A DNA stretch of 64,000 nt, taken from the NCBI GenBank assembly GCA_963921255.3, contig CAWUEW020000001.1, positions 496,001 to 560,000 of the forward strand. The letters run 5' to 3'. This document shows, in pieces, positions 25,894-34,556 of this stretch; position 1 is the stretch's first letter; the number at the start of each line of letters is the position of its first letter. The translations under genes and the position numbers were made by a program. The notes beneath the pieces are model-generated. The model did no database searches. It was not told where the DNA came from and worked only from the letters and a program-made list of their open reading frames with translations. Source of the DNA: JANSYL01 sp963921255 (GTDB taxonomy: Bacteria > Pseudomonadota > Alphaproteobacteria > Rhodobacterales > Rhodobacteraceae).

Positions 25894-26469
25894 TTAGCCG
25901 AGCAAGATCGTGGTTTCATCCACGAACTCGACGGGGGGAATGGGAAGGTTTTCAGGGGCGGGACCGCGGCGAATGCGGCCTGCCGTGTCGTAGTGCGACC
26001 CGTGGCAGGGGCAGAACCAACCGCCAAAATCGCCGGCACCATCACCGAGCGGAACGCAGCCAAGGTGCGTGCAGACGCCCTGCATCACCAGCCACTCGCC
26101 CGTGTTTTCGCCGTTGTAGTCGGGGATCGAGCGGTTCTCGTCCGACGCGTCGGCATCGCCGAGGTTCTCGTTGCGGGCCGCGTCGTCGACGAGGTCGCTC
26201 AACTCAACCGCGCGCGCATCGGCAATCTCGTCCTCGCTGCGGTGCCGAATGAACACCGGCTTGCCCAGGAACAGAACGGTCAACTGGGTCCCGATCTCAA
26301 CACCCGACACGTCCACGCGCATCTGACTTGCAGCCTGCACGTCGGCGGACGGGTTCATCTGGTTGATCAATGGCCAAACACCGGCCCCTACGGTTACGGT
26401 GCCGACACCGGCAGTCGCGTAGTAGAGAAAATCCCGCCGCGTACCGGATTGGTCTTCTGCGTGTGACAC
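25894..26469 (-). CDS. petA: Rieske iron-sulfur subunit of the bc1 complex
   Basis: The 2Fe-2S cluster boxes CTHLGC and CPCHGSHYD are both present, and the N-terminus is a twin-arginine-type anchor (TRRDFLYYATAGVG). I place the start at the GTG at 26469, preceded by GAAGGGGGC, because the product then begins SHAEDQSGTRRDF as in Rhodobacter homologs. An ATG at 26487 with GGAGG upstream would add six residues and is a real alternative. It transfers electrons from quinol at the Qo site to cytochrome c1. It is the first gene of petABC. Confidence 0.93.
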   Translation of the reverse strand: MSHAEDQSGTRRDFLYYATAGVGTVTVGAGVWPLINQMNPSADVQAASQMRVDVSGVEIGTQLTVLFLGKPVFIRHRSEDEIADARAVELSDLVDDAARNENLGDADASDENRSIPDYNGENTGEWLVMQGVCTHLGCVPLGDGAGDFGGWFCPCHGSHYDTAGRIRRGPAPENLPIPPVEFVDETTILLG

Positions 26470-26735
26470 TTGTCGCGCCCCCTTCATCTGGGCCCGCCTC
26501 CGGGGCCTGGAAAACCAAATGGGGCAACGAAGCCAAGATTGGCCCGCACCCCGAACATCGCTCGTTCTTTATGGGGTGACGACATAGCCGTCTAGCGGAC
26601 AAACGCGCGCATGATGGCTGAAATGTCGCAGTTAAAATGGTTTCAAATGCAAGCTCAGGGGTTCGACCTGTCTTCCGGCTGTTTTCGCCGATTTCGGGAC
26701 ATCCTTGGGTTGCGTCGGGCGCGATTTCGCACCGC

Positions 26736-27164
26736 CTACGCCAGGTTGAGCCGCATCATTCGGTGCATGATTCCGGACCCATCGTCGTATTCCGGCCCCT
26801 CGGCTACGAATCCAAGCGTCTCATAGAAGGGAATCGCATAGACCTGAGATTCGAGTTCGGCCATTTGAAGGCCGGACGCCTTCGCATCCTCGATCACAAA
26901 TTGCATGATTGTGCGGCCAAGGCCGGTGCCGCGATGGGCTGGCATGACGGCGACGCGGCCAATCTTGGCGCTGCTGTCTTTCGTGATCCGGCGGGCCGTG
27001 GCCGCGGGACCGGTCGCGTCTTCCGCCAGAAAATGAACACAGGTTGCGTCGTGCGCATCCCACTCCTCGGCTTCGGGAATGTTCTGTTCTTCGATGAACA
27101 CGGCCCGACGAATGGCAAAACAGGCCGCGCGGGTGGCCTCGGTCTCGGCCCGTGCGATCATCAT
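26736..27164 (-). CDS. GNAT family N-acetyltransferase
   Basis: A 142-residue acetyltransferase. The acetyl-CoA loop is in RVAVMPAHRGTGLGRTIMQFVIEDA (R/Q-x-x-G-x-G/A type), with the fourth motif at QVYAIPFYETLGFVAEGPEYDD. The layout is closest to the ElaA/YjcF-like group, whose substrates are unknown. The ATG at 27164 overlaps the stop of the glutathione transferase gene (ATGA), making it the last gene of a three-gene operon. The longer open frame to 27215 is part of the upstream gene in another phase. Confidence 0.85.
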   Translation of the reverse strand: MMIARAETEATRAACFAIRRAVFIEEQNIPEAEEWDAHDATCVHFLAEDATGPAATARRITKDSSAKIGRVAVMPAHRGTGLGRTIMQFVIEDAKASGLQMAELESQVYAIPFYETLGFVAEGPEYDDGSGIMHRMMRLNLA

Positions 27165-27763
27165 CCGGGGAGAGTCGCCGTCATGGAGGGGCGTTCCGCA
27201 AACCGCTTCTCGCACGCCGCAAGACTGTCACGCCCGTCGCGCCAGCCTTTGTCGCCGTGACGGAAATCCAGATAGCCCAACGCACACCCGACGGCGATCT
27301 GGCCCGCGTCAAGCGGCCCGTGCAGATGGCTCATCCATTGACGCTCAAGCGCGTCGAGCGCCCGGTCAACCTTTTGCCATTGGGCGTCGAGCCACGGTTG
27401 GTACCACATCTCTTCGGGGCGGGCGCGTTTCTCGTAGACCGAGATCACGGCGGCATCCATGATCCCATCGGCCAAGGCTTCGAGGGTCAGTGTGTCCCAG
27501 ATGCGGCCGTCGGGATAGAGACCGGCATTCGCCCGCGCGTCGAGGAACCGGCAGATCACCCGGCTGTCGAAGATCGTTGGCCCGCCATCGCGTTCCAGTG
27601 CCGGGATCTTGCCCAAGGGGGCCGCGGCGTTCAGCCCGGCTTCACCGCCCAACGGGTGTGCGGTGACATCCTTGATCTCGACATCGTCTTTTTCGGTTTC
27701 CAGCAGCGTGACGCGCACTTTGCGAACGAAGGGTGAGGCGGGGGAAGACAGCAGCCGCAACAT
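27161..27763 (-). CDS. Glutathione S-transferase family protein
   Basis: A 200-residue protein with an N-terminal thioredoxin-like GST domain (LLSSPASPFVRKVRVTLLE, with the Ser/Pro active-site region; cis-proline in GKIPALE; the glutathione-binding pair in DSRVICRFLD) and an all-helical C-terminal domain. Members conjugate or reduce electrophiles with glutathione, but many bacterial ones have unknown roles. The ATG at 27763 overlaps the stop of the preceding small gene (ATGA) and the gene is coupled to the GNAT gene by the same device. Confidence 0.88.
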   Translation of the reverse strand: MLRLLSSPASPFVRKVRVTLLETEKDDVEIKDVTAHPLGGEAGLNAAAPLGKIPALERDGGPTIFDSRVICRFLDARANAGLYPDGRIWDTLTLEALADGIMDAAVISVYEKRARPEEMWYQPWLDAQWQKVDRALDALERQWMSHLHGPLDAGQIAVGCALGYLDFRHGDKGWRDGRDSLAACEKRFAERPSMTATLPG

Positions 27764-28041
27764 CAGACGCGCCGCACCTTGACGCGGGCAAAGCCGGTCA
27801 CGTCCACTTCGACGCCCGGGCCTGCGTTGCCCAACCGGATGGTGCGTGACCACCGTGCCGTCCCGTTCGCCTGCCCGTCGGACTTATGCAAGGTCAGGCC
27901 TTCTGGCGTGTCATCCATCGCGTCCTCGACATGTTGATCCAGACGCCCGGGCGACAAGGCCCGCGTGGCGGCGTAGGTGGCGACGGCAACGGCGCCGTAG
28001 CGCAGCGCGACACCGGCAATGGGTGCGATGGGGATGGCCAT
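27763..28041 (-). CDS. Small protein of unknown function
   Basis: A 92-residue protein with a short hydrophobic N-terminal segment (AIPIAPIAGVALRYGAVAVATYAATRAL) and a basic soluble part ending VDVTGFARVKVRRV. I do not recognise a named family, but the same small gene is expected next to GST genes in this lineage; that is recollection rather than something shown here. It overlaps the GST start, and a 60-bp gap separates it from the PaiB-like gene upstream. Probably membrane-associated. Confidence 0.7.
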   Translation of the reverse strand: MAIPIAPIAGVALRYGAVAVATYAATRALSPGRLDQHVEDAMDDTPEGLTLHKSDGQANGTARWSRTIRLGNAGPGVEVDVTGFARVKVRRV

Positions 28042-28100
28042 GGGGGTCCTCGCTCAGAAACCTGTTCTTGCAAAGATGTAGGGGTTGCCCGTCCGCTTGT

Positions 28101-28724
28101 CTATTTCAGACGCTGCCCGCGCATAAATGCGCTCAAGGCCGCCAGTTCTTGACCGATGGGGGAGCGTGCAATCTCGGAAGCGGCCCCTTCGCGCGCATGG
28201 TCCGACTTGTTCTGGTTCAGTTTCCAGGTGCCGTCCACCTGCTCGACCACGAAGCGGAACGGAAGGATCTGGCGCATCATTCGCTCCAGCGCGTCTTGCG
28301 GCATCTTGTCGGCCGTCCACGGGGGTTTGGGGGCCAATTGCGCCTCGAACTGCGCCGACAGACGGTCGACATGCCCCCGCATTTCGGACGCATCCAAGGG
28401 GTGCAACGTTCCCCGCAAATGGACGGCAACGTAGTTCCAGGTCGGGACCTGCGCCGGGTCCCCGTACCAGTCTGGTGAGACATATCCGTCCGGGCCGCTT
28501 ACGGCGATCACGGCAGGTGTCGGCGCTTTGACAAACCGCGCGATGGGATTGGACCGCACGAGGTGCATCTCGGCCTCGGACCCCGCCTCATTCAGGATGA
28601 ACGGGATGTGGGACAGCAACGGGGCCGGGTCCGCGTTCAGGCTGAGCAGACCGAAGCTGCGCGCGCGCGCGAATGCCAGGTTTGTCGCCGTCGGATCCTG
28701 TCGGAATGCTGGATTGGGATGCAT
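28101..28724 (-). CDS. FMN-binding negative transcriptional regulator, PaiB family
   Basis: A 207-residue PaiB-type protein beginning MHPNPAFR with the family block LLSHIPFILNE and the split-barrel flavin pocket region VSPDWYGDPAQVPTWNYVAVHLRG (in part). B. subtilis PaiB represses sporulation and protease genes, but most proteobacterial members have no known target, and they may act as FMN or heme-binding oxidoreductases instead. It is divergent from a DMT exporter, with 61 bp between starts, which suggests it could control or accompany that exporter. That link is inferred. Confidence 0.85.
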   Translation of the reverse strand: MHPNPAFRQDPTATNLAFARARSFGLLSLNADPAPLLSHIPFILNEAGSEAEMHLVRSNPIARFVKAPTPAVIAVSGPDGYVSPDWYGDPAQVPTWNYVAVHLRGTLHPLDASEMRGHVDRLSAQFEAQLAPKPPWTADKMPQDALERMMRQILPFRFVVEQVDGTWKLNQNKSDHAREGAASEIARSPIGQELAALSAFMRGQRLK

Positions 28725-28785
28725 GGGGCCTTCCTTTCGGATTGGACCCTAGGCACGGGCGCGAAAAAGGCGCAAGGCTGCGCAC

Positions 28786-29673
28786 ATGTCGCAAGAGACT
28801 TTGGCCAAACTTCTTCGCATCGCAGGTGCCGCGTTCACCGTTGGTCTGGCGGCAGCCGTGCATCGGGCGGCCGAAGATGTGCCGCTTGGCCAGATCATGG
28901 CCGTGCGCGCCGGCTTATCGATGCTGCTGATCCTGGCCTACGGGCTTCTGACCGTGTCCTGGCGTGACCTGCTGCCGCGTCGATATAAACCGCATCTCAT
29001 ACGGGGCGCGTTGGCCTGTGTTGCGATGGCGTTGACCTACATTGCCTTTGCCCGCCTGCCCGTCACGCAGGCCCAAACCCTGACCTACCTTGCGCCGCTG
29101 CTTGTTGTGCCATTTGCGCTGGTTCGCCTGGGCGAGCGGTTCAGAGGGCAGATTGCCTTGGCCCTCGGGCTTGGGTTTGCGGGCGTGTTGCTGATCCTGG
29201 GGATTTCTTTCGACGCAGGGCGCTATGCCTTTGTGGGTGCCATGGCAGGGGTCGGTGCCGCGATCCTGATCGCGGTTATTCAGGTTACGATCAAGGCAAT
29301 GACGGCCACCGAGTCGGCGCTGTCGATTGCCTTGTCCTTTACCGTCATCGTCGTGGGTGTCGCCGGTTTGTCGGTTTTTGCCGGCAATTGGGTGGTGCCG
29401 CAGGGCGGGGCGTTCTGGGCGCTGCTGGCGGCCGGTGTTTTCGGTGCCCTGAACCTTGTGTGCCTGGCAGAAGCGTTGGCCCGTGCGCCCGCATCGACGC
29501 TGGCGCCGCTGGATTACACCGGACTGATCTGGGCGCTCTTGGTCGATTGGTTGATCTTTGCGCAAATCCCCGGGCCGCTTGGCATCACGGGAAGCGTATT
29601 GATCACGGTGGCCGCGCTTCTGGTTGTGTTCAAACGGGCGTCGCCAGCAGTTGCTGGCCGCGCTGCCCCGTAA
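28786..29673 (+). CDS. EamA/DMT-family transporter
   Basis: A 295-residue inner-membrane protein with ten hydrophobic segments in two EamA repeats. The first repeat includes IRGALACVAMALTYIAFARLPVTQAQ (in part), the pattern of S-adenosylmethionine/riboflavin-type and related metabolite exporters (RhtA-like/DUF6 branch). Substrate unknown. The 3' end overlaps the convergent mtaB gene by 44 bp, an unusually long antisense overlap for this window. It is divergent from the PaiB-like regulator. Confidence 0.88.
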   Translation: MSQETLAKLLRIAGAAFTVGLAAAVHRAAEDVPLGQIMAVRAGLSMLLILAYGLLTVSWRDLLPRRYKPHLIRGALACVAMALTYIAFARLPVTQAQTLTYLAPLLVVPFALVRLGERFRGQIALALGLGFAGVLLILGISFDAGRYAFVGAMAGVGAAILIAVIQVTIKAMTATESALSIALSFTVIVVGVAGLSVFAGNWVVPQGGAFWALLAAGVFGALNLVCLAEALARAPASTLAPLDYTGLIWALLVDWLIFAQIPGPLGITGSVLITVAALLVVFKRASPAVAGRAAP

Positions 29674-30898
29674 TGCGGGCCCGGACGATCTGTCCCTCGG
29701 GTTGGTCGGTTTCGAAGGTCACTTCGGTGAACTGTTCGGTCCGCCCCATGCGGGGGTTTTCCATCAGAACCGCATGCACGCGGTCGGCCTGCGCGGCCAG
29801 ATGGGCCTGCACCTGCGCCGCCCCTGCGGCGCGGAGGCGGGCTGCACGATCCTTGATCACCGGTCCTGCCACCTGAGGCATGCGCGCGGCCGGCGTACCC
29901 GCCCGCGGGCTATAGGGAAAAACATGCAGCCATGTGAGATCGCACTCGGTGACCAACCGCATCGAGTTTTCGAAATGCGCGTCGGTCTCGGTCGGGAAGC
30001 CCGCGATGATGTCCGCCCCGAAGGTCATGTCGGGCCGGAGCGCGCGGGCGGCCTCGCAGAAGGCAATCGCGTCGTCGCGCAGATGCCGGCGCTTCATGCG
30101 TTTGAGAATCAGGTCATCGCCGTGCTGCAGGCTCAGATGCAGGTGCGGCATCAAACGCGGCTCGGTCGCGATGGCCTGCATCAGGGCGTCATCCACTTCG
30201 ATCGAGTCGATGGAACTGATCCGCAGGCGCGGCAAATCCGGCACCAGTTTCAGGATGCGCATCACCAGATCACCAAGCTTCGGCTCGGCGGGCAGGTCGG
30301 CGCCCCAAGACGTCAGATCCACGCCGGTCAGAACGACCTCGTTGTAGCCCCGATCCACCAGCCGCTTGATCTGGTCGACGACGACACCGGCCGGGACGGA
30401 CCGCGAGTTTCCGCGCCCGAAGGGGATGATGCAAAAGGTGCAACGATGATCGCAGCCATTTTGCACCTGAACATAGGCACGGGAGCGCGTGCCAAACCCG
30501 TCGATCAGATGCCCGGCGGTTTCGGTGACCGACATGATGTCGTCGACCTGCACCTTCTCGGTCTCGCCGATGAAGTTGGCGGCCAATCCCGTCCATGTTT
30601 CGGGCTGCATCTTTTCATGGTTGCCCAGAACCAGATCGACCTCGGGCATGTTCTTGAACGTGTCAGGCTCGGTCTGTGCGGCGCAACCCGTGACGATGAC
30701 CTTGGCGTTCGGATTGCTGCGGCGCAGGCGCCGGATGTCCTGACGGGCTTTGCGCACGGCTTCCGCTGTTACGGCGCAGGTGTTCACGATCACGGCGTCG
30801 TCGAGGCCGGCCGCGGCGGACAGGTCCTTCATGGCCTCGGTCTCATAGGCATTCAGACGGCAGCCATGGGTATGGAAGACGGGCGCGCGACGGTCCAT
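29630..30898 (-). CDS. mtaB: tRNA t6A37 methylthiotransferase
   Basis: A 422-residue radical-SAM methylthiotransferase. The N-terminal UPF0004 domain supplies Cys13, Cys41 and Cys72 for one iron-sulfur cluster. The radical-SAM motif CDHRCTFC supplies Cys149, Cys153 and Cys156. A short TRAM-like C-terminal domain follows. It adds a methylthio group to t6A37 in ANN-decoding tRNAs. The start at 30898 overlaps the dapF stop (ATGA). The overlap of modification pathways is notable, since TsaD and TsaE, which make t6A, are also encoded in this window. Confidence 0.94.
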   Translation of the reverse strand: MDRRAPVFHTHGCRLNAYETEAMKDLSAAAGLDDAVIVNTCAVTAEAVRKARQDIRRLRRSNPNAKVIVTGCAAQTEPDTFKNMPEVDLVLGNHEKMQPETWTGLAANFIGETEKVQVDDIMSVTETAGHLIDGFGTRSRAYVQVQNGCDHRCTFCIIPFGRGNSRSVPAGVVVDQIKRLVDRGYNEVVLTGVDLTSWGADLPAEPKLGDLVMRILKLVPDLPRLRISSIDSIEVDDALMQAIATEPRLMPHLHLSLQHGDDLILKRMKRRHLRDDAIAFCEAARALRPDMTFGADIIAGFPTETDAHFENSMRLVTECDLTWLHVFPYSPRAGTPAARMPQVAGPVIKDRAARLRAAGAAQVQAHLAAQADRVHAVLMENPRMGRTEQFTEVTFETDQPEGQIVRARITGQRGQQLLATPV

Positions 30899-31737
30899 CA
30901 GCCCAGGCTCCGCAGGAACAACTGGGTCAGCGTGCCGGAAAACACGTGCATTGTCGGACCGGTCATCCAAACGCCGTCGTCGCGCCAGTCGATCTCGATA
31001 TCGCCGCCATCGAGGGTGATCTTCACCTTGCGTCCGGTCAAACCACGCCGCGCCGCGGCCACCGCGACCGCGCAGGACGACGAACCAGAGGCCAGGGTAA
31101 CGCCGGCGCCCCGTTCCCAGACGCGGACGCGCAGGTGGTCGGGCCCTATGACGGTGGCGAACTGCACGTTCGTGCGTTCCGGGTAGAGCGGATGATGTTC
31201 AATCCGCGGTCCTTCGGTCGCCAGGTCAATCGCGTCGGCATCTTCGACGAAGAAGGTGCAATGCGGATTACCCATGCCGGTGGCCACCGGTGCCCCGTCG
31301 ATTGGCAGGTGAAGCGTATCGACCATGCCTTTCAGTGGAATGCCCGCGGGGTTCAAAACGGGTTGGCCCATATTGACCGACGTCATCCGGTCTCCGGCAT
31401 CCACGGCCTGAAGGAGGCCGCGTTCCGTCCGCAGGGTCATTTCCGTCAGGCCGGTCACGTCCATTTCGTGCCGCGCGATGCAGCGGGTCGCGTTTCCGCA
31501 GGCCGCGCTTTGGGATCCGTCGGCGTTGAAAAAGGTCAGCGCAACATCGGCCTCGGCATCCGCAGAAATGACCGCCAGTTGATCGAAGCCGACGCCCCGG
31601 TTCCGATCCGCCAGCGCGCGCGCCAAGGGCGCGGTGACGCGCACGGGCGTCACGCGGGAATCGATCACCACGACATCGTTGCCAAGCCCATGCATCTTCA
31701 TGAAGGGCAGGCCGGTATGGGCAGCCGTATCAGACAT
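30898..31737 (-). CDS. dapF: Diaminopimelate epimerase
   Basis: A 279-residue epimerase with the paired active-site cysteines: Cys80 in the AACGNATR motif and Cys222 in SGSSSCAVAVA. The N-terminal FMKMHGLGNDVVVID is the family signature. It interconverts LL- and meso-diaminopimelate for peptidoglycan and lysine. It is coupled to mtaB by a 4-bp overlap. It is transcribed divergently from tRNA-Lys, whose promoter lies in the 98-bp gap. Confidence 0.97.
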   Translation of the reverse strand: MSDTAAHTGLPFMKMHGLGNDVVVIDSRVTPVRVTAPLARALADRNRGVGFDQLAVISADAEADVALTFFNADGSQSAACGNATRCIARHEMDVTGLTEMTLRTERGLLQAVDAGDRMTSVNMGQPVLNPAGIPLKGMVDTLHLPIDGAPVATGMGNPHCTFFVEDADAIDLATEGPRIEHHPLYPERTNVQFATVIGPDHLRVRVWERGAGVTLASGSSSCAVAVAAARRGLTGRKVKITLDGGDIEIDWRDDGVWMTGPTMHVFSGTLTQLFLRSLG

Positions 31738-31793
31738 GGGCGGGCATATAGCCGCGCTGGCGCGACATTGAAATCCCCCGACCGGATTTTCGC

Positions 31794-31822
31794 TTGACGG
31801 CCTCAGGGCGCCTGCCTAATTA
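31794..31822 (+). promoter_or_regulatory. Promoter of tRNA-Lys
   Basis: TTGACG (31794-31799), a 17-bp spacer and TAATTA (31817-31822) lie 13 bp before the mature tRNA. The -10 sits in a GCCTAATTAGGC palindrome, and the bases after it are GC-rich (GGCGCC), as expected for a growth-rate and ppGpp-sensitive stable-RNA promoter. Confidence 0.75.
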
Positions 31823-31835
31823 GGCGCCTCTGAGT

Positions 31836-31911
31836 GGGCCCGTAGCTCAGTTGGTAGAGCAGTTGACTTTTAATCAATTGGTCGCAGGTTCGAATCCTGC
31901 CGGGCTCACCA
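31836..31911 (+). tRNA. tRNA-Lys (anticodon TTT)
   Basis: A 76-nt tRNA including an encoded CCA end. The acceptor stem is GGGCCCG with CGGGCTC (one G-U pair). The D-arm is GCTCAGTTGGTAGAGC, the anticodon loop is CTTTTAA with anticodon TTT, and the T-arm is GCAGGTTCGAATCCTGC. It reads AAA and AAG lysine codons. Confidence 0.98.
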
Positions 31912-32010
31912 TATCCCCCCATATTGATGTTTGTTGGCCGATGTCGGGAACCTTGCAATGCGCGTCGTTTCCCGAAGGGGCTGGCTGCGCAGAATACGTA
32001 GGGTCGCGCC

Positions 32011-33426
32011 ATGTTTCTAAGTGTTTTTGACATCTTCAAAATTGGCGTTGGGCCATCCTCGTCCCACACGATGGGGCCAATGACGGCGGCTGCGCGTTTT
32101 CTGGCTGACCTGCGCTCTGGCCGCGAAAAGGAACCGGGGGCCGGCACGCTTGCGGCCTTGGGCTGTACGCTGCACGGCTCGCTGGCCTTTACCGGCAAAG
32201 GGCACGCCACCGACCGGGCAGTGATTCTCGGTTTGTCGGGGTTCGAACCAGCGACGCTTGACCCGGATCAGGCGGAAACCCTCGAGGCCGAGGTGCGCGC
32301 GACAGGTCAGGTTACACCGCCGGATTTGCCGCCGCTGGCCTTCAACCCGGACACGGACCTTGAGTTCGACTACGGCCCGCCTTTGCCGGGTCACGCGAAC
32401 GGGATGGTGCTCAGGGCGTTCGATACGCAGGGCAATCTCTATCTTGAGGAAACCTATTACTCGATCGGCGGCGGCTTTGTTCTGACCGCGCGCGAGTTGG
32501 CCGCAGAAAGCCACGGCGGGGCCGAGGCGTTCCATGACGAAAAGGAAGCGGCCGGATATCCGTTCCCCTTCGGATCGGCGCAGGAAATGCTGGCGATGGG
32601 CAAGGCCTCGGGCACATCGATCGCCGATATGAAATGGGCCAATGAAACGGCCCGGCATGACGGCACACAGGTGCAATCACAGCTCGACGCCGTGTGGAAG
32701 GCGATGGACGATTGCATCGACCGTGGCCTGCGCATGGAGGGTGAGTTGCCCGGAGGCCTCATGGTCAAACGCCGCGCAAAGGCGATCCATGAACAGCTGA
32801 TGGCCGAACGGGGCAGCAACATCGCGCAGCCCCATACCGTGAACGATTGGTTGTCTGTCTACGCGATGGCGGTGAACGAGGAGAACGCGGCGGGCGGCCG
32901 GGTCGTCACCAGCCCTACCAATGGTGCCGCGGGCGTTGTGCCAGCCGTGCTGCGCTACTACCGGGATCATTGCGTGGGGGCCACGGAGGAGGGGCGGCGC
33001 GTCTTTCTGATGGCCGCGTCCGCGATCGGGGGGTTGATCAAGCACAACGCGTCGATCTCCGGCGCCGAGGTTGGATGCCAGGGCGAGGTCGGCAGCGCGT
33101 CAGCCATGGCGGCGGCGGGTCTCTGCGCCGCGTTGGGCGGCACCAATGAACAGGTTGAGAATGCCGCCGAGATTGCCTTGGAGCATCACCTCGGCATGAC
33201 ATGCGATCCGGTCGGCGGCTTGGTGCAGGTGCCGTGCATCGAGCGGAACGGGTTGGGTGCGATCAAGGCCGTGTCCGCCGCATCCTTGGCGCTGCGCGGG
33301 GATGGCACGCATTTCATGCCGCTCGACAATTGCATAGAGGCGATGCGCCAAACCGGGTTGGACATGAACACCAAGTACAAAGAAACCAGCCAAGGCGGCC
33401 TGGCGGTCAACCTGCCCGAATGTTGA
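32011..33426 (+). CDS. sdaA: L-serine ammonia-lyase, iron-sulfur type
   Basis: A 471-residue single-chain serine dehydratase. The N-terminal FDIFKIGVGPSSSHTMGPM is the beta-subunit signature, and the C-terminal part has the iron-sulfur cluster cysteines in GAEVGCQGEVGSA, GMTCDPVGG and VQVPCIERN. It deaminates L-serine to pyruvate and ammonia with an oxygen-sensitive 4Fe-4S cluster. It starts 100 bp after tRNA-Lys with no terminator visible between them. It converges with a LacI-family regulator, with only 4 bp between stops. Confidence 0.95.
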   Translation: MFLSVFDIFKIGVGPSSSHTMGPMTAAARFLADLRSGREKEPGAGTLAALGCTLHGSLAFTGKGHATDRAVILGLSGFEPATLDPDQAETLEAEVRATGQVTPPDLPPLAFNPDTDLEFDYGPPLPGHANGMVLRAFDTQGNLYLEETYYSIGGGFVLTARELAAESHGGAEAFHDEKEAAGYPFPFGSAQEMLAMGKASGTSIADMKWANETARHDGTQVQSQLDAVWKAMDDCIDRGLRMEGELPGGLMVKRRAKAIHEQLMAERGSNIAQPHTVNDWLSVYAMAVNEENAAGGRVVTSPTNGAAGVVPAVLRYYRDHCVGATEEGRRVFLMAASAIGGLIKHNASISGAEVGCQGEVGSASAMAAAGLCAALGGTNEQVENAAEIALEHHLGMTCDPVGGLVQVPCIERNGLGAIKAVSAASLALRGDGTHFMPLDNCIEAMRQTGLDMNTKYKETSQGGLAVNLPEC

Positions 33427-33430
33427 GGGC

Positions 33431-34453
33431 CTAAAGGCCGCGCACGGTTTCTCCGGGCAAAAAGACCGGGTCCAGCCCGACGAGGGCATCCGTCAACTCA
33501 TTCGCAGCGATGAGTTCGGCGGCCTTTCGGCCGATGTCGTGGCGCCGGCTGTCCATGGTGGCGATCCGCATTGGCATCCCGTCCAGAACCTCGAACGAAT
33601 TGAAGCCGGCCATCCCTATTGCGCCTGGCACGTCGAGGCCTTTTTCGAGGCAATAGAGCAGGCCACCGGCGGCGTTGATATCCGTGTTGTAGTACAGGAA
33701 ATCGAGGTCCGGGCGACGCCCGAGGATCTCGGCCGTCATGCTGCGGCCCGTCCCAAAGCCCGAAGCGCCATCGTAAAAGCAATGGTCGGCCAAGGACTGC
33801 CCCCCTTCGGCCAGCCCCGCCTGGAACCCCTGGAACCGTTTTTGGGCCCGGTGATCCGCCGTCGATTTGGATCCCAGATAGCCGATCCGAGTGTATCCGC
33901 GCGACAGGATTTCCTGGGCCATGCGCCGGCCCGCCTCAAAATGGTCGATACCGACCGCGGCCGCGACAGGGTCGCCTCCGACATCCATGACCTCGACCAC
34001 GGGAATGCCCGCGGCCCGCATCATGGCCCGGGCGGCCTCGCTGTGTTCCAAACCCGCAACGATCAGGCCTGACGGGCGCCAGGAGAGCATCTCGTAGATC
34101 ACGTTCTCCTCGATCTGCTCGTCATAGCGCGATGTGCCGATCACCGGTTGCAGAGGCGTGGCATCCAGAACCTCGCCGATCCCGGCCAAAACATCCGGAA
34201 ACACCATGTTGCTGAGCGACGGGATGACCACGCCGACGAGGTTGACCCGGTTCGACGCCAAGGCACCTGCAATCTTGTTGGGCACATAGCCAAGCGTGCG
34301 GGCGGCCTGAAACACCCGATCCCGCGTTTTTTCCGACACATCGCCCCGCTGTCGCAGCACGCGGCTGACTGTCATTTCAGAGACACCCGCCGCCTCGGCC
34401 ACATCGCGCAAGGTCAGTTGGGGTTTGCCATCAAAAGGGTTTCGTCCGCGCAA
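33431..34453 (-). CDS. LacI family transcriptional regulator
   Basis: A 340-residue LacI/GalR-type regulator. The helix-turn-helix is LTLRDVAEAAGVSEMTVSRVL (residues about 13-33, listed short), followed by the hinge helix PNKIAGALASNR and a periplasmic-binding-like ligand domain. It resembles the GntR (gluconate) subgroup, but no sugar genes lie next to it, so its ligand is unknown. The start is a TTG at 34453, backed by AAAGGA seven bases upstream. A GCAAGCGCTTGC palindrome overlaps its probable -35, suggesting autoregulation. Confidence 0.88.
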   Translation of the reverse strand: MRGRNPFDGKPQLTLRDVAEAAGVSEMTVSRVLRQRGDVSEKTRDRVFQAARTLGYVPNKIAGALASNRVNLVGVVIPSLSNMVFPDVLAGIGEVLDATPLQPVIGTSRYDEQIEENVIYEMLSWRPSGLIVAGLEHSEAARAMMRAAGIPVVEVMDVGGDPVAAAVGIDHFEAGRRMAQEILSRGYTRIGYLGSKSTADHRAQKRFQGFQAGLAEGGQSLADHCFYDGASGFGTGRSMTAEILGRRPDLDFLYYNTDINAAGGLLYCLEKGLDVPGAIGMAGFNSFEVLDGMPMRIATMDSRRHDIGRKAAELIAANELTDALVGLDPVFLPGETVRGL

Positions 34454-34484
34454 AGGCAGGTCCTTTCGGAAACGCTGTCCCTAA

Positions 34485-34514
34485 GTGATACGAGGGAAAC
34501 ACCGCGCCCTGCAA
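34485..34514 (-). promoter_or_regulatory. Probable promoter of the LacI-family gene
   Basis: On the minus strand TTGCAG (34514-34509) is followed by an 18-bp spacer and TATCAC (34490-34485), 32 bp before the TTG start. The -35 hexamer overlaps the GCAAGCGCTTGC palindrome. Confidence 0.5.
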
Positions 34515-34522
34515 GCGCTTGC
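34511..34522. promoter_or_regulatory. LacI-family operator-like palindrome GCAAGCGCTTGC
   Basis: A 12-bp perfect palindrome with a central CG and the AAGCGCTT core typical of LacI-family operators. It lies 58 bp upstream of the LacI-family start, overlapping the predicted -35, and 35 bp before tRNA-Arg on the other strand. Confidence 0.65.
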
Positions 34523-34556
34523 GTGTGTCGGCCAAATACCTGAGAACAAAGGCGGA

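Noticed and set aside
24562..26466. A 634-codon open frame antisense to petABC
   Set aside because: High GC makes long antisense frames common. The product has no recognisable domain and the minus-strand pet genes are certain.
26611..26826. A 71-codon frame in the gap between petA and the GNAT gene
   Set aside because: No ribosome site, no domain, and it overlaps the GNAT 3' end.
29624..31186. A 520-codon frame antisense to mtaB and dapF
   Set aside because: It spans two certain genes on the other strand.
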